A stretch of DNA of 64,000 nt, from NCBI GenBank assembly GCA_963803265.1, contig CAWDLZ010000011.1, forward strand, positions 460,548 through 524,547, read 5' to 3'. The stretch's first letter is position 1, and each line of letters begins with the position of its first letter. Positions 7,974 to 18,042 of the stretch are shown here, piece after piece. Source of the DNA: CAIKMD01 sp963803265. Its GTDB lineage: Bacteria; Pseudomonadota; Alphaproteobacteria; ATCC43930; CGMCC-115725. The notes under the pieces are model-generated. The model saw nothing but the letters and a program-made list of their open reading frames with translations. It ran no database searches and was not told the origin of the DNA. The translations under genes were made by a program, and so were the position numbers.

Positions 7974-8896
7974 GCGCGCAACGTCTCGGGCAACAGCGGC
8001 CCGAAGGTTTTCTTGGTCCAATTGACGAAATTGCGGTCCTCCGGCCCCTCGCCGCGCCACTCCGTGTGCGCGAGATAGCGCCAATACTCGGCGCGCCGCG
8101 GATGGCGGCACAGATAGCTCCAAGGCTTCGAGGCGCCGTTGAAATGGAGGATGCGCGCGTCGGCACGCACCGCTTCGATCTCGGCGCGGCTCATGCCCAT
8201 GGGGTGATAGTCGAAAAAGAACGGCGAGATCACATTGTAGATATAGGGCAGCTTGGCTCGCCGGTCATAGAGACACGCGTTGAGCGCGTCCTGGTCGGCG
8301 TCTACGATCTTGTCGGTATTGCGGGCCAGATAGTCCATCACCAGCGGAAACACGTTGTCGCCGCGCCAACGCGCGAGATTGACGAGCAGCACGCCAGTAT
8401 TGAAATAGCCGTAGCTTTCGGGAATGTCGAAGGCGGCGCAGCGCGTCGAGCCTGGAATCGTGACCGCGCCGAGCACGGCATCGCCCATCTCGGTGCGCCA
8501 CAACGCGCCGATATCGCCTGCGACGATGATGTCGCTGTCGAGATAGAGCACCTTGTTCACGTCCTCGGGGAATAAATCGGCGATCCAGAGCCGCGTGTAG
8601 GTATCGATCGAGTAATGCGCACGCAGCGGCAAAGCGAGGCTTGCCGCCGTGTCGAGCCGCGTCACTTTGAGAGCGCCATTGGCATAGCCGGCCACGCTGC
8701 GCCGCAGCTTGCCTTCCTCGGGCCCAAGATCGCCGGTGCTGACGACGACCATGTCGAAGAACGAGTTGGGGTTGTTCTCGAGGAGCGAGACGATGCATAC
8801 GGCGGCGTGCCTCGCATAGCCCGCGTTGATGCAGAACAGCGTCGGGATCGCGGCCGGCGCGCGGAACGCCGCGCTCTGACCATCGGCGGCGGGCAT
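7937..8896 (-). CDS. Family 8 glycosyltransferase
   Basis: A 319-aa GT8 protein (LgtC/glycogenin-like). Signatures are the N-terminal IPTLFCINAGYARHAAVCIVSL, the metal-binding DxD in VLYLDSDIIVAGD, FNTGVLLVNLARW and the late HFNGASKPW with its conserved His. These enzymes transfer galactose, glucose or related sugars with retention. It converges on the GT2 at 7029 with a 37-bp overlap and lies just 3 bp downstream of the MBL-fold gene on the same strand, so both leftward genes are probably one transcript. Confidence 0.93.
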   Translation of the reverse strand: MPAADGQSAAFRAPAAIPTLFCINAGYARHAAVCIVSLLENNPNSFFDMVVVSTGDLGPEEGKLRRSVAGYANGALKVTRLDTAASLALPLRAHYSIDTYTRLWIADLFPEDVNKVLYLDSDIIVAGDIGALWRTEMGDAVLGAVTIPGSTRCAAFDIPESYGYFNTGVLLVNLARWRGDNVFPLVMDYLARNTDKIVDADQDALNACLYDRRAKLPYIYNVISPFFFDYHPMGMSRAEIEAVRADARILHFNGASKPWSYLCRHPRRAEYWRYLAHTEWRGEGPEDRNFVNWTKKTFGPLLPETLRAYVRAKVLASAR

Positions 8897-8899
8897 CGC

Positions 8900-10301
8900 T
8901 TAAATCACCGGATCGCCGATCATGCGGCGGTACACCCGCTTTAGGGGCGGCTTCACCCCGAGCCGCTCGGACCAGCGGCGGGCGACGTCGAGCAGCGCGT
9001 CGAGGTGTTGATCGAGATGCCATCTTGCGTAGCCGAACGGATTGCGGCGGAAGTAGCGGCCGTTGAAGCGCCGCCGCGCGGCGAGGGTGTAGACCTTGGC
9101 GGCGCCGCCGAGCTTGGCGACGAGCGGGGTGAAATAGGGATAGAGCGCCGCATTGTGCAATTCCGTCTTCATGAAATTGCCAATGAGAATATCGTCGAAA
9201 TAGCCGAAGCCGACTGTCGCCATGAGCGAGCGGCGCGGAGCATGAAAGCCGAGGCCGCGCAGCCGGCGTTCCGGCTTGCCGCTGGCGCGCGGGTCGAGCC
9301 AGATCCGGCGGCACTCGCCGCCGACGGTGAAATCGAGATAGTCGAAGTAGCGGCGCACCGTCTCGTATTTCGCGAAGAAGCCGGCGAGCTTCGCCCCATT
9401 CCGCTTCCTCGAGGCGCTCGGCCCAGTCATCCGGGCCGGTCGCGTCGGTGATTTGCCATTCGGCCGAAGTCTGCGCCGGATGCTTGCGGTGATAGGCGCC
9501 GTTCTCGAGGTCGATGGCGCAGTACGGCTCGATCTTGCGGATGTGCGGACGCGTCCAGTGCTGTTGAACGTCGCCCCAGGTAATGCGGTAGGGATTGGCC
9601 CAGACGCTGTCGGCGCGGACATAAAGGTGCTGCGACGAGGACGAGACGTAGGTGCCGACGCCGAGCCGCTCGGCGCGGCGCGCGACCGCCCAGATCGCGC
9701 CTCGCTTGCGCTGATCGGGCGGCTCGACGATCCGCCTGCCCTGGGCGTCGATGAAGTTGATCATGTCGGCGTCGATCGCGCAGAGCGCCGCGAGATAGGT
9801 CTTGGCGCGGTCATAGCGGCGCACCAGCCGGCGGAGGAAGCCTTCTTCGCCGCACATCGGCGAATCGTTGAGGTCGATGACCAGGCAATCGCCGGCCTCG
9901 ACGACGAGGATGGCGTCCTGATTCTCGTTGTCGAGGCACATGCATCGCAGGTTGGGCGAGATCTGCCGCCATTCGCGGTACGGCATGACCTCGACGGCGA
10001 AGCCCATCGCGACCAGGCTGTCGCGGATTTCGCAATTGTAGTGATCGGGCAGCAAAATCCTCTTGCCGCGCGGCAGCAGCGCGAGCAATTCCGGATGGAG
10101 ATGATCGGGATGCCCGTGGGAGATCCAGATGTAATCGGCCGCGATCATGGCGGCGCGCTCGGCGCTCGTGAGCGGCCGATCGAGCGCCCAGCTGCCGAAA
10201 TAGCAGGTGCCGGCCAGCCACGGATCGGTCGCGAGCACCGGCCGGCCGCCGTCATGGAACAGGAGCGAAGCGTTGCCGAGTGTCTCGAAGCCGAGGCGCA
10301 T
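8900..10301 (-). CDS. CMAH-like MBL-fold hydrolase (one frameshift)
   Basis: About 467 aa if corrected. The N-terminal part has a metallo-beta-lactamase fold with ATDPWLAG near residue 25 and the metal motif SHGHPDHLHPE near 60, plus a later metal-ligand region DLNDSP. The pattern DPWLAG...YIWISHGHPDHL resembles the C-terminal domain of CMP-N-acetylneuraminate hydroxylases, but the Rieske iron-sulfur domain of those enzymes is absent. The reading frame breaks at about 9394-9397 inside a run of four C; the second frame continues from AKLAGFFAKYETV to the stop at 8900. It lies between GT8 and the flippase gene. Substrate is unknown. Confidence 0.8.
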
Positions 10302-10345
10302 GGGTGTTAAGTCCTTGCAATTGCGTCGATTGTCGCGCGGCGAGG

Positions 10346-11863
10346 TTAAGTCTTTACTAAAAGTTTACGGGCGCGCGCGCCGATTGAGGGCGGCACCAGA
10401 CCGAGCAGAAAAGTTTCCGCGCCTTCCGGCCGCCCCGCCGCGAACCAGCACAGCAGCAGCACGGCGCCATAGACGGCGGCGCCGAGCAGGATCGCATCGC
10501 CGCATTGCATGAACTCGGCGCCGCCGCTTGCCCCGCCCGCGCCGGCCCAGCCGAGGCCTGAGAAATACAGCACGGCGGCCATCGCGGCGGTCGCAACCGC
10601 GGGTCGCCACAAATCGGCGAGCCAATTCGCCATGCCGAAGCCCAGCGTGCGCGCCGTGACGACCGCGAAGACCACGCCTTCGAGCGCGGTCAGCGCCGCG
10701 CGCACCACCGCCACGCCATGAAGGCCCCAATAGAGCGCGCTGACGGCGCAGCCGGCCACGCCGAGCACGGCAAAAACGGCGGCGATGTGGAAATTGTTGC
10801 GGATATGGCCCGAGACGATCATCGCCGTAATGCCGATATTCGTCGCCAACGCCAGCGGTGCCGACGCCGCGACGAGGGCGATCACGAAGACCGCCGAGCT
10901 CCATGCCGGACCAAGCGCGAAATCGACGACATAGGAGGCGAGCGCCGACATGCCGATCGCGGCGGGCAGGATCGGGACGGCGATGACGCCGACCGTGCGC
11001 CGGAACGCGTAGCCGAAGCTGCCCGCCTCGTTGCGCGCGGCGGTGAAGCCCGAGAACAGCGCGCGGCAAGCGGGAGAGACGATCTCGCTGATCGGCAACA
11101 GCCCGATCTCGGAAGCGACCATGAACACGCCGACCTGGAACGTGTCGAGGAAGCGGCCGAGCACGATCATCCAGCCTCGCTCGCGGCCGAAATCGGCGAT
11201 GGTGACGGCCCAGGTCCAGAACGAGAAGGAAATCAGCCGGCGCCAGGCAGCGAGGCTGAAACGCGGCCGGTAGGGGTGCATGGCGTAGGTCAGCACCCAG
11301 CGCAAGCCGCGCAGCGCCAGCATTCCGATCACCAGCGCCCAATACGAGCGCAGCAGCAGCGCCGCGGCGATGGTGGTCGCGACCGACAGGAGGCGCGGCA
11401 GCAGGAAAAGCTGGAACTCCTTCTCGAAGCGGAAATCGCGGCGGAACTCGACGATGCCGATGTTCTCGGTGCCTTCGATCAAGGGAAAGATCGCGAGCGT
11501 CAGCACCACCGCGGTGAGCCGCGGCTCGCTAAAGAAATGCGCGGCCCAGGGCGCCGTCGCCGCGACGAGCAGCGCGTTGACGATGCCGCGCGCCACGGTG
11601 AGCGTATAAGCGGTGTCGAGCAGGCCGCGATCGGATTCGACCGAGCGAATGATCGCGTCCTGCAGGCCGAAGATCGAGAGCGCGTCGAAGGCGGCGACGT
11701 AGGTGGAGGCGATCGCGACCAATCCGAAATCGGCGGGAACGAGCACGCGCGCGAGCACGAGCGTGCTGGCGAAGCCGAGAATGCGCGTGACGACCCGCCA
11801 CAGGATCAGCCAGCCCGCGCCAATGAGGGTACGCTCGCGTATCGATGCGGAGGCCTGCGCCAT
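10346..11863 (-). CDS. Oligosaccharide flippase (Wzx/MOP-type)
   Basis: A 505-aa polytopic membrane protein of the polysaccharide transport (MOP/PST) family with about 12-14 hydrophobic segments. The N-terminus (GWLILWRVVTRILGF, LARVLVPADFGL) is typical for this family. It would flip the undecaprenyl-linked repeat unit across the inner membrane before polymerisation by the O-ligase/Wzy-like protein. It is on the same strand as, and 44 bp upstream of, the MBL-fold gene. Cargo is inferred from context. Confidence 0.92.
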   Translation of the reverse strand: MAQASASIRERTLIGAGWLILWRVVTRILGFASTLVLARVLVPADFGLVAIASTYVAAFDALSIFGLQDAIIRSVESDRGLLDTAYTLTVARGIVNALLVAATAPWAAHFFSEPRLTAVVLTLAIFPLIEGTENIGIVEFRRDFRFEKEFQLFLLPRLLSVATTIAAALLLRSYWALVIGMLALRGLRWVLTYAMHPYRPRFSLAAWRRLISFSFWTWAVTIADFGRERGWMIVLGRFLDTFQVGVFMVASEIGLLPISEIVSPACRALFSGFTAARNEAGSFGYAFRRTVGVIAVPILPAAIGMSALASYVVDFALGPAWSSAVFVIALVAASAPLALATNIGITAMIVSGHIRNNFHIAAVFAVLGVAGCAVSALYWGLHGVAVVRAALTALEGVVFAVVTARTLGFGMANWLADLWRPAVATAAMAAVLYFSGLGWAGAGGASGGAEFMQCGDAILLGAAVYGAVLLLCWFAAGRPEGAETFLLGLVPPSIGARARKLLVKT

Positions 11864-12035
11864 TGCGGATGCGAACCCATTCGCCCAAAGCTTAACGGAC
11901 GCCGCCGGAACGCCGGCGCGACGATCCCGAAACTAAGCGAGATTCCTTTAGGAATTCCGCACGAATTATGATTAACCCGGGCGGCGATCGGGGTATTCTC
12001 GGCGCTCAAGCGGTTGGTCGGCGGCGGAGGAAGAC

Positions 12036-12455
12036 TTGGCCAAGATTCGCCACATGGCGATTTTCTCGGACGATCCGGAACGGCTCGCGCAATTCTATTG
12101 CAATGTCTTCGGCATGACGGTGACGCAACGCACGGTCACGCCGCGAGGCGGAAGCTCGACCTGGATCACGGACGGCTATCTCGACCTCGCCATCATCCAT
12201 CCCGAGGCCAAGGACGCCAAGCGCGGGATCAATCATTTCGGCTTCTCGCTCGAAGCCGATGAGCGGCCCGGGGTGCTACAACGCCTCGAGGAGCACGGCA
12301 TCGAGCCGTTCAAGCCGCCGGCCGATCGGCCCTATGTCGAGGACGCCGTCCACGATCCCGACGGCAACAAGTTCGACATGTCGGTCGCGGGATTGCGCGA
12401 GCGGAACCCCAATCGGGAGCGCGCCGAGCGCCTCGCGGCGGCCGCGAAAAGCTAA
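12036..12455 (+). CDS. VOC-family (glyoxalase/dioxygenase-fold) protein
   Basis: A 139-aa single-domain vicinal-oxygen-chelate protein. HMAIFSDDPERLAQFYCNVFGM is the usual first beta-alpha unit; the second half carries INHFGFSLE and DPDGNKFDMS, with candidate metal ligands His7, His77 or nearby, and Glu/Asp near the end. The start is TTG at 12036, preceded by CGGAGGAAG. It is the only gene on this strand between two leftward blocks and is not an evident part of polysaccharide synthesis. Substrate unknown. Confidence 0.85.
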   Translation: MAKIRHMAIFSDDPERLAQFYCNVFGMTVTQRTVTPRGGSSTWITDGYLDLAIIHPEAKDAKRGINHFGFSLEADERPGVLQRLEEHGIEPFKPPADRPYVEDAVHDPDGNKFDMSVAGLRERNPNRERAERLAAAAKS

Positions 12456-12469
12456 GCCGGATCGCGAAT

Positions 12470-13456
12470 CTAACCGCTCTGCGTGGGCGTCGCCGCGATC
12501 CGCCCGTTCTCGCTCAAGAGCCGGTCGAAATAGGCGATCGTGCGCTCGAGGCCCGCTTCGAGCGGCACCTTGGGCTGCCAGCCGAGGATGCTCTTGGCGC
12601 GCGCGATGTCGGGGCAGCGCTGCACCGGATCGTCGACCGGCAGCGGCCGGCGCTCGATCTTCGAGCGCGAGCCGGTCATGGCGACGATCTTCATGGCGAG
12701 CTCGGCGACCGTGGTTTCCGTGGGGTTGCCGAGATTAATGGGCCCGGTGACGTCGTCAAACGCCGCCATCAGGCGCACGAAACCCTCGATGAGATCGTCG
12801 ACATAGCAGAAGGCGCGGCTCTGGCTGCCGTCGCCATAGATCGTGATCGCCTCGCCCTTCAGGGCCTGGACGATGAAGTTCGAAACGACGCGCCCGTCAT
12901 TGGGGTGCATGCGCGGCCCGTAGGTGTTGAAGATCCGCGCCACGCGGACGCGCAGCTTGTGCTGGCGGTGATAGTCGAAGAACAAGGTCTCGGCGCAGCG
13001 CTTGCCTTCGTCGTAACAGGCGCGCGGACCGATCGGATTGACGTTGCCGCGGTACTCCTCGGTCTGCGGATGGACGCTCGGATCGCCATAGACCTCGGAG
13101 GTCGAGGCTTGGAAAATCTTGGCGCGCAAGCGCTTGGCCAAGCCGAGCATGTTGATCGCGCCCGACACGCTCGTCTTGGTCGTCTGCACCGGATCGAACT
13201 GGTAGTGGATCGGCGAGGCCGGGCAGGCGAGGTTGTAGATCTCGTCGACCTCGACATAGAGCGGAAAGCAGACATCGTGCCGCAACGCCTCGAAACGCGG
13301 ATTAGCGAGGAGCTGCGCGACATTGTCCTTGCGGCCGGTGAAGTAATTGTCGACGCACAGCACGTCGTGGCCCTCGGCGATCAGGCGGTCGCACAGATGC
13401 GAGCCCAGAAACCCGGCGCCGCCGGTCACCAGAATGCGTTTTCCCGCCGTGCTCAT
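12470..13456 (-). CDS. uxs: UDP-glucuronate decarboxylase (UDP-xylose synthase)
   Basis: A 328-aa extended short-chain dehydrogenase that oxidises and decarboxylates UDP-glucuronate to UDP-xylose, using bound NAD. The Rossmann motif TGGAGFLGSH is at residues 11-20; the catalytic set is Ser120/Glu121 in ASTSEVYG, Tyr148 and Lys152 in CYDEGKR. RIFNTYGPRM and the arginine-containing YGDGSQSRAFCY are the substrate-binding parts of this family. Its start overlaps the end of ugd by 4 bp (ATGA), so the two consecutive pathway steps are coupled and should supply UDP-xylose to the exopolysaccharide. Confidence 0.94.
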   Translation of the reverse strand: MSTAGKRILVTGGAGFLGSHLCDRLIAEGHDVLCVDNYFTGRKDNVAQLLANPRFEALRHDVCFPLYVEVDEIYNLACPASPIHYQFDPVQTTKTSVSGAINMLGLAKRLRAKIFQASTSEVYGDPSVHPQTEEYRGNVNPIGPRACYDEGKRCAETLFFDYHRQHKLRVRVARIFNTYGPRMHPNDGRVVSNFIVQALKGEAITIYGDGSQSRAFCYVDDLIEGFVRLMAAFDDVTGPINLGNPTETTVAELAMKIVAMTGSRSKIERRPLPVDDPVQRCPDIARAKSILGWQPKVPLEAGLERTIAYFDRLLSENGRIAATPTQSG

Positions 13457-14811
13457 CGTCCGGTTCCGGTCGCTTGACGGCGCCCGCGCGAGGCGGAGGG
13501 CTCGACGGCCGCGCGCCCGACGCTGACGTAATAGAAGCCCGCGGCCGACATGTCCTCGGGCTTATAGATGTTACGCAGATCGATCACGGTCGGCGCGCGC
13601 AACAGGGTCTTGACCCGCGCGAGGTCGAGCGCGCGAAACTCGTTCCATTCGGTGACGATGACGACGGCGTCGGCGCCCGTCATCGCGTCATAGGCATTGT
13701 CGCAAAAGGCGACGTTCCGCATCGATTTTGCCGCTTCCGTCATGCCTTCGGGATCGAACGCCCGGATTTCGGCGCCGGCCCTTTGCAGCGCGGGCACGAT
13801 GACGAGGCTGGGGCTGTCGCGCATGTCGTCGGTGTTGGGCTTGAAGGTAAGCCCCAGGACCGCGAGCGTCTTGCCCCGGACATTGCCGCCGCAAGCCCGG
13901 ATGACGCGCTCGGCCATGGCTTCCTTGCGGCTGTCATTCGCGCCGATCACGGCTTCGACGATGCTGAGGGGCGCGCCCGCCGCCTGCGCCGTCTTGACCA
14001 GGGCAAGGCAATCCTTGGGGAAGCACGAGCCGCCATAGCCGGGCCCGGGATGGAGGAATTTGCGGCCGATGCGGCCGTCGAGCCCGATGCCCTTGGCCAC
14101 GTCCTGAACGTCGGCGCCGACCCTCTCGCATAGATCGGCGATCTCGTTGATGAACGAGATCTTGGTCGCGAGAAAGCTGTTGGCCGCGTATTTGGTGATC
14201 TCGGCGGTTTCGATGGTGGTGAAGAGGATCGGCGTCTCGCTGAGGAACAGCGGCCGATAGAGCTCGCGCATCACCGCTTGCGCGCGCTCGCCCTCGGCGC
14301 CGATCACCACGCGGTCGGGCCGCATGAAATCCTGGATCGCCGAGCCTTCGCGCAAGAATTCGGGGTTGGAAACCACGTCGAAGGCGCCGTCGGGCCGCAG
14401 CTTGCGCAACAGCGTGGCGACTTTCCGGCCGGTCCCTACCGGCACGGTCGATTTCGTCACCACCACGGTATAGCCGTCGAGCGCGGCGGCTACTTCTTCC
14501 GCCGCGCCGAAGACGTAAGATAGGTCGGCATGGCCGTCGCCGCGACGCGACGGCGTGCCCACGGCGATGAAGACGGCGTCGGCTGCCGTGACCGCGCTGG
14601 GCAGGTCGCTGGTGAAGGACAGGCGCCTCGCTGCGACATTGGTCGCCACCAGCTGCTCGAGGCCGGGCTCGTAGATCGGCATCTCGCCCTGCCGCAGGCG
14701 CGCGATCTTGCCGGCGTCCTGATCGACGCAGACCACCTCGACGCCGAACTCCGAGAAGCACGCCCCGGACACCAGGCCGACATAGCCAGAACCGATCACC
14801 GCGATACGCAT
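13453..14811 (-). CDS. ugd: UDP-glucose 6-dehydrogenase
   Basis: A 452-aa enzyme that oxidises UDP-glucose twice with NAD to give UDP-glucuronate. The N-terminal Rossmann motif GSGYVGL is at residues 7-13, KSTVPVGTG at 120-128, and the catalytic Cys263 is in GYGGSCFPKD. The C-terminal UDP-binding domain contains GLTFKPNTDDMRDSP. Length fits the bacterial family. The uxs start overlaps its stop. A 130-bp gap separates it from the small membrane protein gene whose start lies upstream at 15133. Confidence 0.96.
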   Translation of the reverse strand: MRIAVIGSGYVGLVSGACFSEFGVEVVCVDQDAGKIARLRQGEMPIYEPGLEQLVATNVAARRLSFTSDLPSAVTAADAVFIAVGTPSRRGDGHADLSYVFGAAEEVAAALDGYTVVVTKSTVPVGTGRKVATLLRKLRPDGAFDVVSNPEFLREGSAIQDFMRPDRVVIGAEGERAQAVMRELYRPLFLSETPILFTTIETAEITKYAANSFLATKISFINEIADLCERVGADVQDVAKGIGLDGRIGRKFLHPGPGYGGSCFPKDCLALVKTAQAAGAPLSIVEAVIGANDSRKEAMAERVIRACGGNVRGKTLAVLGLTFKPNTDDMRDSPSLVIVPALQRAGAEIRAFDPEGMTEAAKSMRNVAFCDNAYDAMTGADAVVIVTEWNEFRALDLARVKTLLRAPTVIDLRNIYKPEDMSAAGFYYVSVGRAAVEPSASRGRRQATGTGR

Positions 14812-14941
14812 TTACTCTCCTCTTGCCGCGTCTCCCAAGAACGCGCCGGCACGGCGGAAAATTCCCCGGCCCACCGCGCGATGGCTAAAGCATCTTCGTA
14901 AGCTCGGCAAGGGCGTGGAAAGACCTAATTCGATCAAACGG

Positions 14942-15133
14942 TTACCGCCGTTGTTTTGGCGCGGGCGGCCGTTCCTTGGCGACCGCCGCCTCGGTTTCGG
15001 CGGGAAAATCGCGCATCGCGAAGAAGCCCTTCGTCGCACCGCGGTTGCCGGCGGCGTCGTTGGTTACCGCCCAATGAAGGATCGCGACGACGCCGATCAA
15101 CCCGGCGACGAAAAACAGAGCCTCCAACATCAA
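14942..15133 (-). CDS. Small inner-membrane protein
   Basis: A 63-aa protein with one N-terminal hydrophobic segment (EALFFVAGLIGVVAILHWAV, residues 4-23) and a charged Arg/Lys/Pro-rich tail. It is on the same strand as exosortase and ugd and lies between them, 34 bp after the exosortase gene. Similar single-pass proteins sit in exosortase loci, but I know no function. The frame's codon use matches neighbours and other frames here give Arg-rich junk. Confidence 0.65.
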   Translation of the reverse strand: MMLEALFFVAGLIGVVAILHWAVTNDAAGNRGATKGFFAMRDFPAETEAAVAKERPPAPKQRR

Positions 15134-15167
15134 TCACCTCTCTTTCGCGGCGTTGCCGCTATCCGGT

Positions 15168-16746
15168 TCATCGGCGAGGGCGGCGACCGGACGGGCCCTG
15201 TCGGCGTGCCGCCGCGAGATAACGGTCCAGCGGCGGCATCGCCGCGACGAAGTCCGCGAGCGTCCGCTCGGGATGCGCGTCGATGCCGAGCGGAATATCG
15301 GCGCCGACGGCGATAAAGGCCGAAATCTCGGAACGGCCCGCAAGGATGGCGCGCGCCTGGCGCAGCTTGGCCTCGGTGGCGCTGCCGGTGACCGTGCCGT
15401 CGACGACGTAGAAATACCAGACCAGCCTGCTGCGGCCGCCGGCGCGGATTTCGGCGGTGTCGATCGCAGCCCTCTTGCCGTCGATCTCGGCCTCGGTTTG
15501 GCCCAGAGTGGTGCGCATCCAGACATCCCCGTCCATGACGCGGTTCTGGCTGCGGACGAGATTGTTGTGGCGGCCATAGGCGGCGTAAAGCGCGACATAG
15601 CGCTGCACCGTGTCGCCCTTGTCGGCGAAGGCATCGCGGAATTCGCGGTCGGGCGCGATCACCAGCGGTTGCCATGAGTTGCCGCTGGCATCGACTTCAT
15701 GCCAGGACGCGCCGGGCGCGGGCGCCGTCGCCGCCGATAGATCGGGGCGCCAGCGCTCGGCTTCGAGATAGTTGGCGTAGATCGGCCCGAGCGCCGCCAG
15801 AGCCACCGCGAGGGCGGTGGCGATGACCGGCGCGCGCACCCCGAAGCCCGGCGCGGGCGCGGCCGGCGCCTTGGCAGCCGAGAGCGCCGGCCCGCCATCG
15901 GAGAAGCGCGTGCCGATCACGATCAGGAGCAGGATGATGGCCGAGAAAAAGCCCCAGCCATAGACGACATGGTCGGCCTCGACCGCGACGACGTCGTTGG
16001 TGAGATGCGCGATATAAAGGATGCCCCAGGCGCGGATGCCATTGGCGATGATCGGCACGATCATCGAGAGGGCGAGAAACGCCAGGCGCCGCCACCAACT
16101 GCGATAGACCATCACCGCGAAGAAGGCGCCGAAGGCGATCGACGCGATGAGGAAGCGCAAGCCGGCGCAAGCCTCGGCGATGATGAAGTCGCCTTCGGGG
16201 ATCGAGATCATGATGCCGTCGGAAAAGGTGGGCACGTGAAAGAGGCCGAGCGCCACGACGACGAACCGCGCCGTCAAATCCTGCAAATTGGGCACCAGGA
16301 ATTCGCCGCTCGGCACCAGCAGATAGAGATAGAGGAGCGGTCCCAGCAGGAGCCGGTAGATCCGCCAGCCGAGCACGGCGAGGAGGATCGTCTCGATCAT
16401 GGTCATCAGCACGAGCTGCTGCGCCTCGAGCGACGCCGAGGACGGCGACCAGCAGCCAGGCGGCGGAGAGCGCGGGCAGCAGCAGCAGCACGCGGAAATC
16501 GGGGCACGGCGCCAAACCCCGCACGGCGGCGCGCCGCTCCCACAGGAGATAGAGCGCCACCGGCAAGACGAGGAAGCAATGACTGAACGTCGTCGAGCCG
16601 ACCCAGACGCGGTAGGCGCCCAGAATCTCCTGCCAGAAAAGAGCGCCGAGGATGAGCGCGGCCAGCGCCAAGGCGCCGCCGACGCACCACCAGCTTTGCC
16701 GGTAGAAGCCGGGGCCGCGCTCGATCCGCAGGGCCGAGACGCTCAT
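15168..16746 (-). CDS. xrtA: Exosortase A fused to EpsI domain (one frameshift)
   Basis: About 525 aa when the break is corrected. The N-terminal half is a polytopic membrane exosortase; its catalytic Cys is in EACAGLRFL, the conserved Arg in ANGIRAWGI and the conserved His in ADHVVYGW. The C-terminal ~210 aa are a periplasmic EpsI domain, as in many proteobacterial XrtA proteins. Exosortase A recognises C-terminal PEP-CTERM signals, cleaves them and couples the proteins to surface glycan. Frames switch at about 16428-16435 (before EAQQLVLM). The start ATG at 16746 overlaps the stop of the sugar transferase gene. No PEP-CTERM substrate is seen in the window. Confidence 0.9.
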
Positions 16747-17969
16747 CACGCGCTCGCCAGCGCCGGTTCGGCGGCGGCGAAGATGTCGTCGAGCAACCGC
16801 AAGGAAGCCGGCCAGCCGTAATCCGCCACCACCCTGGCCCGCGCCTTGGCGCCGATATCGCCACCGCCATCCGCGAGAACCATGGCCACGGCGCGCGCGA
16901 ATTGCCGCGCCGTAGCCGCCGCGAGAACCTCGATGTCGGGGCGGACATCGAGCCCTTCGAGCGCGCCCGGCGAGGCGATCACCGGCTTGGCCATCGCCAT
17001 GCCCTCGAGCACCTTGTTCTGGATGCCGCGCGCGATGAGGAGGGGCGCCACCACCGCGTCGGCATGGGCGAGATAGGGCCGCATGTCGGCAACCCGGCCG
17101 GTGACGTGAATGTCGCCGCCGGCGATGGCGCCGAGCGCGCGCGCCGGATGGGCGCCGACGATCCAGAAATCGAGCGCGGCAAAGCGCGGGCGCAGCAGGG
17201 GCATGACCTCGGACGCGAACCACAGCGCGGCTTCGACATTGGGCCGGTAATCCATCGCGCCGGTGAAAACCAGCGTCTGTCGGCCCGGCGGATAGGGATC
17301 GGCGTAGTCGCCTTGAGGGGTGAAGAAGCCGTGATCGACGCCGTTGCGCATCGCCAGCACCCTGGCGCTCGCGCCGTCGCCGCGGCGGGCGAACAGGCGC
17401 GCCTCGGCCGCCGAGGAGAAGAGCGTATAGTCGAAACGCTCGGCGGCGCGCGTCTCGAGCGCCAACAGCATCCTGCCCTCGCGCCGATAGACCGCGCTCA
17501 GCGGCCACGCGCTTGCCGCGGCGTATTGGCGCCATTTCTCGGAATCGAGATCGACCATGTCGATGACGCGCATCGGCGGGCGATAGTCGTCGAGATAGGG
17601 CGCCATCGCCGAGCAATAGACGAAGGCGCGGCTCGGACGATGGCGCGCGATCGTCTCGGCGATCCAGCGCATGAGCCGCGCATCGCGGAAATAGGCGACG
17701 CTCATGGGCTCGTCCCGGAGGAATGCCGCGAGACTTTTGAGGCGCGCGCGCTTGGCATCGAGCGGCAGGCAGCAGACGCTCGCGCACAGCGCCGCGAGCT
17801 CGCCGATATGGCGCTCATCGTCGGGATCGTCATAGAAGCAGCCAAGATGGACGCGGTGGCGCTGAGCCAGGTGCCGCAGGATGTGCCAGGATCGGATCTT
17901 GTCGCCTTTCTCCGGCGGGAAAGGCATCCGATGCGTCAGGAACAGCAGGTCGGCCATCGGCGCAGCCAT
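16746..17969 (-). CDS. XrtA-associated sugar transferase (TIGR03087-like, GT4)
   Basis: A 407-aa GT-B glycosyltransferase of the subfamily tied to PEP-CTERM/exosortase loci. The hallmark N-terminus THRMPFPPEKGDKIRSWH is at about residues 11-28; the C-domain has FTGAMDYRPNVEA, and the donor-binding end AHADAVVAPLLIARGIQNKVLEGMAM without the usual EGFG form. The stop shares a base with the exosortase start (TGATG), so the genes are translationally coupled. It likely acts on the lipid-linked glycan in the cytoplasm. Confidence 0.93.
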   Translation of the reverse strand: MAAPMADLLFLTHRMPFPPEKGDKIRSWHILRHLAQRHRVHLGCFYDDPDDERHIGELAALCASVCCLPLDAKRARLKSLAAFLRDEPMSVAYFRDARLMRWIAETIARHRPSRAFVYCSAMAPYLDDYRPPMRVIDMVDLDSEKWRQYAAASAWPLSAVYRREGRMLLALETRAAERFDYTLFSSAAEARLFARRGDGASARVLAMRNGVDHGFFTPQGDYADPYPPGRQTLVFTGAMDYRPNVEAALWFASEVMPLLRPRFAALDFWIVGAHPARALGAIAGGDIHVTGRVADMRPYLAHADAVVAPLLIARGIQNKVLEGMAMAKPVIASPGALEGLDVRPDIEVLAAATARQFARAVAMVLADGGGDIGAKARARVVADYGWPASLRLLDDIFAAAEPALASA

Positions 17970-18042
17970 TACCGGAATCGTGGCGGGTCGCCTCGCGTCG
18001 AGCGAAGCGCGGAATTATCGCCCGAATTCACCTAACGCTTTG

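Noticed and set aside
10718..11971. 417-aa open frame on the + strand
   Set aside because: Fully antisense to the flippase gene; composition (Arg/Asp/Gly/His-rich) is that of a GC-rich shadow frame.
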